A stretch of DNA of 42,586 nt, from NCBI GenBank assembly GCA_944376205.1, contig CALWBV010000012.1:1-42586 (forward strand). Reading direction: 5' to 3'. The translations under genes and the position numbers were made by a program. The DNA comes from an uncultured Christensenellaceae bacterium. GTDB lineage: Bacteria; Bacillota; Clostridia; Christensenellales; UBA3700. This document shows, piece by piece, positions 6,211-14,091 of the stretch. The notes beneath the pieces are model-generated. The model did not search any database. It was not told the origin of the DNA and worked only from the letters and a program-made list of their open reading frames with translations. The number at the start of each line of letters is the position of its first letter. The first letter of the stretch is position 1.

Positions 6211-7515
6211 ATGGAGCGATATGTAGTAAGACGAGAATTCTTCGGAGGATTGGTTTATGATAGAATAATGGACACCAATATTATGATTGACGAAGAGTTT
6301 TTTAATGCACTAAACCAATTGCAAAAAATAAATACTAATGAACTATTAGATGTAATAGGGGAAGAAGACTATGCTTTTTTTGCAGAAGAAGAATTTATAA
6401 AAGATAACAAAATAAATTATAGATTGATTAAAGGAGAGTTTCAAGGCGAAAATCTGTCTGCACCTGGGCGCGTTCATTTTTATTATACCACAAAATGCAA
6501 TCTAAATTGTTCGCACTGTTTTACAAAAAATAATAATGTAAAAGAAGAAATGACATTGCAACAAAAGATTAATATGCTAGACCAAATGTATCAGCACGGC
6601 ATTAATGAAATATTAATAGGAGGGGGAGAACCATTTTTACAATCCGACTTTCCTGATTTTGTAGAAGAATGTTTGAAAAGAAATATTATCACAAAAGTTT
6701 TCACAAATGGTTTATTATTAAATGATAAAAATCTTATTGAAAGAATGAGAAAATGGAATTTAAAATACCTATCAATTAGTATAGATGGCTGCAATGAAGA
6801 AGAATATGAAAAAGTGCGAGGTGTAAAAGGATTACATATAATAAAAAACAATTTAAAATTATTAAAAAAGAAATGTCATTTTACTATAGCAGCATCAATA
6901 ACTATAAACCCATATAATTATAAAAATGCTAAAAAGTTACTAAAACTAATAGCCGATATGGGCTTCGATAGACTTAAAGTAAGACCAGTTAAACCTGCCG
7001 GTAATGTTATAAAGAATAAAGATGTTTTTCTTACAGCTGATCAATATAAACATTTCATAGCAGAAACCCAAAAAGAATGGAATGAAAAATATCAAAATCT
7101 ATTTACCTTGGATTTTTCATGGGGCGATACTAGATTGGTTTATAATGATAAAGATAATATTATTGAACCATTAGATATTACATATCCATATGAAGGATAT
7201 GGTTGTTTTGCTGGAAAAGTTAATATAGTTTTTGATTCTGCGGGTAATGCAATTACTTGTGGTTTTTTACCTGACTATTTAACTAAAACAGATGTAGACA
7301 ATTTGTCTCATAAAACTTTAAAAGAGATATGGGATAAAGGACAAAATTTTTTAGCGCTCAGAAATTTATCAGGGAATCCAGCATGTTTAAAATGTAAGTA
7401 TTATTCTGTGTGTAGAGGTGGATGTATGGCTCGTAATATATTTATGGGATATGATATTAATTTGCCAGATCCTTGGTGCATAAAAAAACATTTTCCTATA
7501 AAATTATGCGAGTAG
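6211..7515 (+). CDS. radical SAM/SPASM peptide maturase-like enzyme
   Basis: 434 residues from ATG 6211, chosen because AAGGAG lies six bases ahead; an in-frame ATG at 6184 lacks a site and falls in the inverted repeat. Residues 1-70 (YVVRREFFGGLVYDR) resemble the PqqD-like recognition element that binds leader peptides. The radical SAM core has Cys96-x3-Cys100-x2-Cys103 (CNLNCSHC), GGGEP and ISIDG. The C-terminal SPASM region has further cysteines near GNAITCGF, then CLKCKYYSVCRGGC (Cys392, 395, 401, 405) and a late DPWC, enough for two auxiliary [4Fe-4S] clusters. Enzymes of this build usually form thioether or C-C crosslinks in short peptides. The stop overlaps the start of the next gene by ten bases, and the base composition changes at that point. 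Confidence 0.85.
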   Translation: MERYVVRREFFGGLVYDRIMDTNIMIDEEFFNALNQLQKINTNELLDVIGEEDYAFFAEEEFIKDNKINYRLIKGEFQGENLSAPGRVHFYYTTKCNLNCSHCFTKNNNVKEEMTLQQKINMLDQMYQHGINEILIGGGEPFLQSDFPDFVEECLKRNIITKVFTNGLLLNDKNLIERMRKWNLKYLSISIDGCNEEEYEKVRGVKGLHIIKNNLKLLKKKCHFTIAASITINPYNYKNAKKLLKLIADMGFDRLKVRPVKPAGNVIKNKDVFLTADQYKHFIAETQKEWNEKYQNLFTLDFSWGDTRLVYNDKDNIIEPLDITYPYEGYGCFAGKVNIVFDSAGNAITCGFLPDYLTKTDVDNLSHKTLKEIWDKGQNFLALRNLSGNPACLKCKYYSVCRGGCMARNIFMGYDINLPDPWCIKKHFPIKLCE

Positions 7516-8459
7516 AGAGAATTATCCCCGTGGAGCTTACTCAAAAGCAGGCAGAAGAATACGCCCGTGAGGCGGCAGAACAAGCCGTGAGTAAAAGAGC
7601 GACAAGAATAAAATATCTCGGAGGCGGATCTTTCGGAAGAGCCGTCAAAGTTCAGTTCGAAGACGGCGAAAGCATTGTGGTAAAGTTTTTGCGTGCAGGA
7701 GGAATGCTCGAAAAGGAAGTACACGATCTTCGACTTCTAAAGACGAATTGCACTGTAAAAATGCCTTCCGTAATTTTTTCTAGGAAGAAAGACGAAGTTA
7801 TTCCTGCGGACTGTTACGGCATGGAACTGATAGAAGGCAAACCTATGATATACGATTCTGCTCTTTATTTTGCAAGCAAGAAAAAACGCAGAGCGATTGC
7901 CGAAAAAATCGTTGAGGGACTGCATTCTCTCCATGAATGCGAGAGTGATAAATTCGGAGATACCCTAAACCCCGACTGCGACGATTGGCTTGATTATTAC
8001 AGACCTTTTGCAAAGAGCGTTTTGGAAAAAGCACAGGAGCTTGCAGACAGCGGTGAACTCGATAAAAGGATTGTCGAAGTCATGCTGTCGGCGTGGAAGA
8101 AATTCGATATTATATTTGAAGAAAAAGTGCAAAAAGCATGCCTTATACACGGCGATCTCAACGTCGTCAATATCATGGTTGACAAAGCGCATGAGCTGAA
8201 CGGATTTATAGATCCTCTGAATTCTTGTTATGCAGACAGAGAATACGATTTGTTTCAGTTTTACAATCTTACCGGCAAGAGGTTTTCGCTCGGTGAAGTA
8301 TATGCAGAAAAATACGGCGTGAGCAAAAGGTTTTACGACAAAATGGCTTTTTACGGACTTTTCAACGAAGTCTTTTGCTATATCAAGTCGGGAGTGCTGG
8401 TAGACTTTATAATGCGTCCTCTTGTTAAAAATATGCAAAAGAGGCTTAAAGGATTATGA
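7506..8459 (+). CDS. APH/fructosamine-kinase-like phosphotransferase
   Basis: 317 residues if started at ATG 7506. LGGGSFGRAVKV is the glycine-rich ATP loop, VVKFL holds the ATP-anchoring lysine, LIHGDLNVVNI is the catalytic loop with Asp and Asn, and FIDPLNS is the metal-binding IDP motif. It should phosphorylate a small metabolite such as an amino sugar; the substrate is not known. The ATG lies inside the last codons of the radical SAM gene and has no ribosome binding site of its own; GTG 7530 is an alternative. The AT-rich codon use of the island ends here abruptly, so the original promoter and leader may have been lost at the island junction. It overlaps the esterase gene by four bases. 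Confidence 0.8.
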   Translation: MRVERIIPVELTQKQAEEYAREAAEQAVSKRATRIKYLGGGSFGRAVKVQFEDGESIVVKFLRAGGMLEKEVHDLRLLKTNCTVKMPSVIFSRKKDEVIPADCYGMELIEGKPMIYDSALYFASKKKRRAIAEKIVEGLHSLHECESDKFGDTLNPDCDDWLDYYRPFAKSVLEKAQELADSGELDKRIVEVMLSAWKKFDIIFEEKVQKACLIHGDLNVVNIMVDKAHELNGFIDPLNSCYADREYDLFQFYNLTGKRFSLGEVYAEKYGVSKRFYDKMAFYGLFNEVFCYIKSGVLVDFIMRPLVKNMQKRLKGL

Positions 8460-9382
8460 TTTCGTTGGGTGCGAGAATAGTAAAAAGCGCCATAAGGCTT
8501 TATACTTTCAAATACAGGCGCAGACAGATGTCGCTGTCGAGAAATCTGCGCATAAAGCCGCGCGGATATACTTGTCCTAAAGGTTTTGAATACAGCGTGC
8601 AAATATTCAACGGCGTAAAAGTCGAACAGCTGATTCCCCTCGGACAAAAACAAGATACAGTCATTTTGCACTTTCACGGCGGCGGGGGCGCAATAGGCAT
8701 GGACGGACTTTTTTACCGCTTGGTTGCTCAAAAGTATGCTAAAATCAGCGGACTTACCGTTTACAGTATAGATTACTCTACGGGACTCGATAAAGTTCAT
8801 CCGTCATTTCTCAACGATTGCTATGCCGCTTATACGGGACTTATCGACAGCGGTATCGCTCCTGAAAACACCATAGCCGTAGGCGACAGTATGGGCGCAA
8901 ATCTCATGTTGGCGGTATGTCTTAAAGCGAGAGACGAGGGAAAGCCTTTACCGAAGGCACTGATATCGGTGTGTGCGTTTGCAGACTGCACGGCTAGCGG
9001 AGAGTCTTACCGCAAAAACTGCCACAAAGACCCCATGTACGCTTTGCCTTATTATATGAGCGCCGATAAGTATTCGGACAGATTGAGGAGAATACCGCCG
9101 TATGTAGGAGAGTGCGACGCTTCGCATCCGTATATTTCGCCTGCATTCGGAGATTTTTCGGGATTTCCCGAGATGATGATTGTAGTGGGAGATTGCGAGG
9201 TAGACGAGAGCGACAGCGATATGATTTATTCGAGAGCCGTCGAAGCGGGCGTAACGGCGGAGTATAAAAAATACAAAGGTATGTTCCACGATTTTTTGTA
9301 TATGATTCCTTTTATCAAAGAGAGCAAGAAAGCATGGAAAGACATAGCCGCCTTTATATCTCGAGTGAAAGATAAAAGTTAA
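8456..9382 (+). CDS. alpha/beta hydrolase, hormone-sensitive-lipase-like esterase
   Basis: 308 residues. LHFHGGGGAIGMDG is the oxyanion-hole HGGG motif, VGDSMGANLMLA contains the nucleophile serine in GDSMG, VVGDCEVDESDS offers the acid and YKGMFHDFLY the histidine. This is the arrangement of the HSL/Abhydrolase_3 carboxylesterases. No signal peptide is seen, so it should act in the cytoplasm on small esters. The start overlaps the kinase stop in ATGA, so the two genes are probably cotranscribed and may act on the same imported compound as the broken transporter at the left edge. Confidence 0.85.
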   Translation: MISLGARIVKSAIRLYTFKYRRRQMSLSRNLRIKPRGYTCPKGFEYSVQIFNGVKVEQLIPLGQKQDTVILHFHGGGGAIGMDGLFYRLVAQKYAKISGLTVYSIDYSTGLDKVHPSFLNDCYAAYTGLIDSGIAPENTIAVGDSMGANLMLAVCLKARDEGKPLPKALISVCAFADCTASGESYRKNCHKDPMYALPYYMSADKYSDRLRRIPPYVGECDASHPYISPAFGDFSGFPEMMIVVGDCEVDESDSDMIYSRAVEAGVTAEYKKYKGMFHDFLYMIPFIKESKKAWKDIAAFISRVKDKS

Positions 9383-9484
9383 ACTTCATACGAAGTGTGT
9401 CAATGAATTGCAAAGATATTTTTTTAAGATTCGAAGACGTCTTGCGAGACATTATATAATAATATATCAATATAATAAAAACAA

Positions 9485-9520
9485 AGTCACCCGCATGCAA
9501 TAAACGGGTGACTGTTTTTT
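9485..9520. terminator. bidirectional terminator
   Basis: AGTCACCCG (9485-9493) pairs perfectly with CGGGTGACT (9505-9513), with GTTTTTT after it on the plus strand and T-rich sequence (TTGTTTTTA) after it on the minus strand. It separates the converging esterase and ANTAR genes. Confidence 0.85.
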
Positions 9521-9555
9521 AGAATTAAAATTAAAGTCATTACTGTGTTGAGGAA

Positions 9556-10140
9556 TTATTTGTAAGTGTTGATGATATTTTTTGCAATCTCCGCTTTTGA
9601 CATACATCTGTCCATAGCTTGTTTTTCGATGTAATAATGAGCGTCTTCTTCCGTCATTTTGAGTACGTCTATAAGTATCCATTTAGCTCGGTTGACAAGA
9701 CGTATTTCCTGCATTTTGTCTTCTACCGAGGAGATGGTCTTTTCAAACTTACGCAGTTTTTCTCTCATGGCGCACAGCCAATCGAGGGCTTGCTGAAAAC
9801 TCTGCGGAGTAGTAGGTTTGGACAGCGTAAAAACTCCGAATCGGAAAACCTTTGAATATGTTTCGTCGTACAATTCTCTCTTGACCAGCAACAGAGTAGC
9901 CACGCCCTTTTCGTTGCTTGCGTCAACGGCAAGTTTTGTGCCGAAATCGTCTATGAGCGGAGTATTGATTATCAGAAGGTCATAGTGTCTTTCGAGAAGA
10001 ATCTTTTTTGCGGACGAAAAACCGTTTGCAAACGTGACGGGAGAAAAGTTTGTTTCGGGCAAAAGAGGAGCGAGAGAAGTCATAAACTTCTCCGAGGCGG
10101 AGACTATGAGTACACTGTAAACTCTCTCTTCCAATGTCAT
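9556..10140 (-). CDS. ANTAR-domain response regulator (RNA-binding antiterminator)
   Basis: 194 residues from ATG 10140, which has an AAAGGA site; an in-frame TTG at 10164 would add eight residues. The N-terminal 115 residues look like a receiver fold (YSVLIVSASEKFM, LLIINTPLID), but the usual phospho-acceptor aspartate is hard to place. A coiled coil (REKLRKFEKTISSVEDKMQEI) links to the C-terminal ANTAR domain (AKWILIDVLKMTEEDAHYYIEKQAMDRCMSKAEIAKNII). ANTAR proteins bind paired hexaloop hairpins in nascent RNA and prevent termination. It follows glnA on the same strand, the usual clostridial arrangement, and probably controls the nitrogen genes here in response to nitrogen state. Confidence 0.85.
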   Translation of the reverse strand: MTLEERVYSVLIVSASEKFMTSLAPLLPETNFSPVTFANGFSSAKKILLERHYDLLIINTPLIDDFGTKLAVDASNEKGVATLLLVKRELYDETYSKVFRFGVFTLSKPTTPQSFQQALDWLCAMREKLRKFEKTISSVEDKMQEIRLVNRAKWILIDVLKMTEEDAHYYIEKQAMDRCMSKAEIAKNIINTYK

Positions 10141-10248
10141 ATTATCAAATCCTTTTTCCGTCAAATCAAGCGGATATTAAGATGCAAAGATATCTTGCAT
10201 TCAGGCTCAACGGTTTGGGCAGTTGCGCCTTATGCGAGGTTGACACGA

Positions 10249-11457
10249 TTATTTGCAATAAGCGTCGATGAGCGATGCAGGCAAATACTGATGTACGAAT
10301 TTGCTTGCCTTTGCGCAAACTTTTGCTTCCTCGAGAGTTGAGGGCAGGCGCTTGAATTTTGCAAGCGCAGCTTTATCGAGCGTAAAGAAGTTTACGTCGG
10401 CGGGAGCAGGCAATTCGAGTTTTGTCTGCAAACCGTAGAGTCCTGCGTATATGAGAAGCGCAAAAGCCAGATAGGGATTTGCCTCGGGGTCGGGTGAGCG
10501 CAGTTCGAGTCGCTTGTATTCGCCGATAGCGGCAGGAATCCTTATGAGTTGAGAACGGTTTTGTTTTGACCACGAAATATATGCAGGCGCCTTGCTGTTG
10601 CCCAGACGCTTGTAAGAATCTGCGACAGGGTTGAGAAAAAGAGTGATTTCTCCCGTCTTTTCGAGAAGTGCGGGTATTAGCTGTGTGACGAAGTCTTCGC
10701 CCTTATCGTTTTTGACAGACATATTGATGTGAAGACCGTTTCCCGCATATTCGTCGAGTGGCTTGGGAGAGAAATCGGCATACAAACCGTTGCGTGCGGC
10801 AACTGTCTTTACCACTGATTTGAAAGTTACGGCATTGTCGGCGGCGGAAAGTGCGTCGGAATAACGGAAATCTATTTCGTTTTGTCCGGGGCCTTCCTCG
10901 TGGTGCGAACTTTCGGGACTGATTCCCATTTGTTCGAGCGTAAGACATATCTCTCTTCTTACGTTTTCGCCTTTGTCGTCGGGAGCTATATCCATATATT
11001 TGGCATGGTCGTAAGGTTCTTTTGTGGGTTTGCCGTATTCATTGAGTCTGAACAGATAAAACTCCATTTCTGCGCCGAAATAAAAAGTATAGCCGCATTT
11101 TTTTGCGTCCTTTATCGCCTTAATGAGAAGGCTTCGGGTATCGTTTGTGTAGGGAGTATTGTCAGGGTACGTGATATTGCAAAACATTCTTACGACTCTG
11201 CCGTGTTCGGGGCGCCAGGGCAATACTGTAAGAGTGGAGGGATCGGGGTGCAAGAAGAGATCGGAATGTACTTCGTCTTCAAAACCCTCGATAGCCGAAG
11301 CGTCGATAGCTATGCCGTATTCAAAAGCACGTTTTAGTTCGTGAGGCATAACGGATATGTTTTTTTGCACGCCGTAGACGTCGCAAAATGCAAGACGGAT
11401 AAATTTTACGTCTTCTTCGGCTACATATTGCATGACTTCTTCCTTGGAATATTTCAT
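10249..11457 (-). CDS. glnA: glutamine synthetase type I (short form)
   Basis: 402 residues, shorter than the usual 440-470. It makes glutamine from glutamate, ammonia and ATP. GAEMEFYLF, EEGPGQNEIDFRY, NGLHINMS, SKQNRSQLIRIP and LELRSPDPEANPYLAFAL are the metal-, ATP- and glutamate-binding motifs in normal order. The late region around NFFTLDKAALAKFKRLP is compressed compared with longer enzymes, and no adenylylation tyrosine loop is recognisable. An AAGGAG site precedes ATG 11457. A second, unrelated type III enzyme is encoded 4 kb away, and the ANTAR gene follows in the same direction. Confidence 0.93.
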   Translation of the reverse strand: MKYSKEEVMQYVAEEDVKFIRLAFCDVYGVQKNISVMPHELKRAFEYGIAIDASAIEGFEDEVHSDLFLHPDPSTLTVLPWRPEHGRVVRMFCNITYPDNTPYTNDTRSLLIKAIKDAKKCGYTFYFGAEMEFYLFRLNEYGKPTKEPYDHAKYMDIAPDDKGENVRREICLTLEQMGISPESSHHEEGPGQNEIDFRYSDALSAADNAVTFKSVVKTVAARNGLYADFSPKPLDEYAGNGLHINMSVKNDKGEDFVTQLIPALLEKTGEITLFLNPVADSYKRLGNSKAPAYISWSKQNRSQLIRIPAAIGEYKRLELRSPDPEANPYLAFALLIYAGLYGLQTKLELPAPADVNFFTLDKAALAKFKRLPSTLEEAKVCAKASKFVHQYLPASLIDAYCK

Positions 11458-11559
11458 ATTGTCTCCTTTAGTCCTTAAGGAACAGCCGTTTTAAGTACGG
11501 TATATTCGGTTAAGGCAAATAGATTTTTTAGAGATAGCTATATAATATTTCTTATCAGT

Positions 11560-11588
11560 ATTATATATAATTGCCGTCGATTAATCAA
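11560..11588 (-). promoter_or_regulatory. glnA promoter
   Basis: On the minus strand TTGATT (11588-11583), 17 bases and TATAAT (11565-11560). The leader is about 95 nt and contains CCTTAA...TTAAGG pairing but no terminator, unlike the gltB and glnN leaders. Confidence 0.7.
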
Positions 11589-11837
11589 ATATTTTTGTAA
11601 ATTTTTATCATCGCAAATCGGCGGTAGTGTATTAATACACTAAATCGTACTTATATAATCCTGCGCAAGCGTCGCAGACAAAGCATAATATATGCTGATA
11701 TATCACTTATATCGTGCGAGTGGTGCAGAGTTTGTCTTTTTAAGACCGAGTGCGACGGGCGCATACCGGACGTATGTAACCTAGCGCAAGCGTCGCAAAT
11801 AAAGGCAAGATATGTGCTACTCTCCGCCCTCGCCTAA
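11589..11837. other. intergenic region with palindrome and direct repeats
   Basis: There is no gene here. TAGTGTATTAATACACTA (11625-11642) is a perfect 18-bp palindrome about 40 bases upstream of the glnA -35 box and could be an operator. GCGCAAGCGTCGCA occurs twice (11663-11676 and 11784-11797) in otherwise GCG-rich, repeat-like sequence that follows the end of the gltB3 gene. I see no convincing terminator for the gltB operon. Confidence 0.5.
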
Positions 11838-12557
11838 TTAATTTTCGACATACATTTGCTTATAAGGATTAGCGCTGTTGGGCGTTACAACGGCGAAATG
11901 TCCGCCGAGTACTTCTTTGCTGTCTTTGCCGAACACCTTGCAGAATTCCTCGACATAAGGGGCAATCTCTTTAATCTCTTCGCTGTCAGCCGTATGAACG
12001 TTGACTTGCGAGGGGAAGTCGATCGTATCGTCATCTGTACGTAAAAATACTTTTCCGCCGTGCATTCCTGTGCAGGGGAAGTTGCCTACGATACGTTTGC
12101 CGTCCTTGTTCATGCCCAGTACGATTATTATACCGCCTGCGAGATATTCGCCCAAAAAGCTGCCGCATCTTCCGCCTATAATCATTACGGGGAGCTTTTG
12201 CTTGTAAGCTTTCATGTGTATGCCTGCACGGTAACCTGCGTTGCCTTTGACGTAAATCTTGCCTCCTCTCATGGCATATCCTGCGGCGTCTCCCGTATTT
12301 CCGTGAATAAAAATGTTTCCTTCGTTCATCGTGTCGCCCACTGCGTCCTGCGCATTTCCGTTGACGACTATTTGAGCGCCGTTAAGGTAAGCGCCGAGAG
12401 CGTTGCCCGGAGTACCGTTGACAGTAATGGATTTTGAAGTCAATCCTGCGCCTATGAACCTTTGACCGAGGCAGTTGTCTATCCGGATTTCGCAGTCGCA
12501 GTTTCTTATTTTATCGTTAAGATCTTCATTGTTATATTGAGTTGCGTCTATTATCAT
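11838..12557 (-). CDS. glutamate synthase GXGXG (GltB C-terminal) subunit
   Basis: 239 residues forming the right-handed beta-helix that closes large glutamate synthase subunits. The repeating GxxxG-x-G turns are plain (NGTPGNALGAYLNGAQIVVNG, then GNTGDAAGYAMRGGKIYVKG, GGRCGSFLGEYLAGG). In ordinary GltB it is the last domain of a 1500-residue chain; here it is a separate polypeptide as in archaeal-type split enzymes. It is the third gene of the minus-strand operon, 27 bases after gltB2, with an AAGGTGAC-type site. Confidence 0.9.
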   Translation of the reverse strand: MIIDATQYNNEDLNDKIRNCDCEIRIDNCLGQRFIGAGLTSKSITVNGTPGNALGAYLNGAQIVVNGNAQDAVGDTMNEGNIFIHGNTGDAAGYAMRGGKIYVKGNAGYRAGIHMKAYKQKLPVMIIGGRCGSFLGEYLAGGIIIVLGMNKDGKRIVGNFPCTGMHGGKVFLRTDDDTIDFPSQVNVHTADSEEIKEIAPYVEEFCKVFGKDSKEVLGGHFAVVTPNSANPYKQMYVEN

Positions 12558-12584
12558 ATTGTCACCTTTTTAAGCTAATGTCGG

Positions 12585-14090
12585 TTATTCTCCGGCATGG
12601 AGTATTCCGAGGATATCGAGTTCTTTTTGGTTGAGACCTATACCTCTCAACATGAGTCTGTTGCCTTTGAGGGCCTCGATAGAGTTTATTCCCATACCGC
12701 CCATGATTTCCATGATCTCGTGCTTCCAGGCAGTCAAGAGGTTGACGAGTCTTTTTGCGCCCCATTCGGGGTCGAGACGGCTTACGAGTTCGGGACGTTG
12801 AGTAGCGATACCCCAGTTGCATTTGCCGCTTTGGCAATTGCGGCAAAGGTGACAGCCCATAGCGATGAGTGCCGCGGTTGCGATATAACATGCGTCCGCA
12901 CCGAGAGCGATAGCTTTTACTACGTCGGCAGCGCTTCTTATACTGCCTCCCGCTATGATAGAAACGTTGTTGCGGATGCCTTCGTCACGCAGACGCTGGT
13001 CCACTGCTGCGAGTGCAAGTTCTACGGGTATACCCACGTTGTCCCTTATTCTTGTAGGAGCCGCACCCGTACCGCCTCTGAATCCGTCTATCGCTATGAT
13101 ATCTGCGCCGCTTCTTGCGATACCGCTTGCGATTGCGGCGATATTGTGTACGGCAGCGACTTTGACGATGATAGGTTTTTTGTATTCGGTAGCTTCTTTA
13201 AGCGAATATACGAGTTGTCGCAAATCTTCGATGGAGTAGATATCGTGGTGAGGTGCGGGGGAGATGGCGTCCGAACCTTCGGGAACCATTCTCGTGCGAG
13301 CGACTTCGCCTACGATTTTTGAGCCGGGCAGGTGTCCGCCTATTCCGGGTTTTGCGCCCTGACCCATTTTGATTTCTATGCCTGCGCCCGCCTGAAGATA
13401 TTTTTCGTGTACGCCGAATCTTCCCGAGGCTACTTGTACTATCGTGTTGGCGCTGAAGGGATAGAAGTTTTCGTGAAGTCCGCCTTCGCCCGTATTGTAA
13501 TATGTTCCGAGTTCGGTAGCGGCTTTTGCAAGACTTTCGTGAGCGTTGTAGCTTATCGAGCCGTAACTCATAGCCGAAAACATTATCGGCACGGAGAGTT
13601 CGAGTTGAGGGGGAATGTCGCAAAGAAGTTTGCCGTCCTTGTCTCTTTTTATCGACGAAGGTTTTTTACCCAGAAAAACTCTGGTTTCCATGGGTTCTCT
13701 CAAAGGGTCTATCGGAGGGTTGGTAACCTGCGACGCATTGATAAGTATTTTATCGAAGTAAGTGGGCAGAGGATTGGGGTTGCCCATGGACGATAGAAGT
13801 ACGCCGCCGCTGTTTGCCTGTTTGTAAATCTCTCTTATAGTATTGTTTTGCCAGTTGGCATTTTCCTTGAGGGTACAGTCGCTTTTTACGATTTTGAGGG
13901 CGTGGGTAGGACATACCGCAACGCAGCGCTGACAATTTACGCATTTTGTGTCGTCGCTCAACATTATCTTGTTTTTGTCTGAATAGAAATGCACGCCGTT
14001 TGCGCATTGGTTTTCGCATATGCGGCAACGTGTACAGCGAGCGTCGTTGCGTACTACTTCGTATTCGGGATATATAAATTCTGTCTGCAT
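12585..14090 (-). CDS. glutamate synthase central/FMN subunit with N-terminal ferredoxin domain
   Basis: 501 residues. Residues 19-60 form two [4Fe-4S] motifs (Cys19/22/25/29 and Cys50/53/56/60, the latter in CVNCQRCVAVCP). The rest is the FMN-binding TIM barrel of GltB: GEGGLHENFYPF, QGAKPGIGGHLPG, GFRGGTGAAPTRIRDNVGIP, and CHLCRNCQSGKCNWGIATQ for the [3Fe-4S] centre. It reductively aminates 2-oxoglutarate with ammonia tunnelled from the amidotransferase subunit. No GltD-like NADPH subunit is encoded in the window, so electrons may enter through the fused ferredoxin domain. Confidence 0.93.
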   Translation of the reverse strand: MQTEFIYPEYEVVRNDARCTRCRICENQCANGVHFYSDKNKIMLSDDTKCVNCQRCVAVCPTHALKIVKSDCTLKENANWQNNTIREIYKQANSGGVLLSSMGNPNPLPTYFDKILINASQVTNPPIDPLREPMETRVFLGKKPSSIKRDKDGKLLCDIPPQLELSVPIMFSAMSYGSISYNAHESLAKAATELGTYYNTGEGGLHENFYPFSANTIVQVASGRFGVHEKYLQAGAGIEIKMGQGAKPGIGGHLPGSKIVGEVARTRMVPEGSDAISPAPHHDIYSIEDLRQLVYSLKEATEYKKPIIVKVAAVHNIAAIASGIARSGADIIAIDGFRGGTGAAPTRIRDNVGIPVELALAAVDQRLRDEGIRNNVSIIAGGSIRSAADVVKAIALGADACYIATAALIAMGCHLCRNCQSGKCNWGIATQRPELVSRLDPEWGAKRLVNLLTAWKHEIMEIMGGMGINSIEALKGNRLMLRGIGLNQKELDILGILHAGE

Positions 14091-14091
14091 A

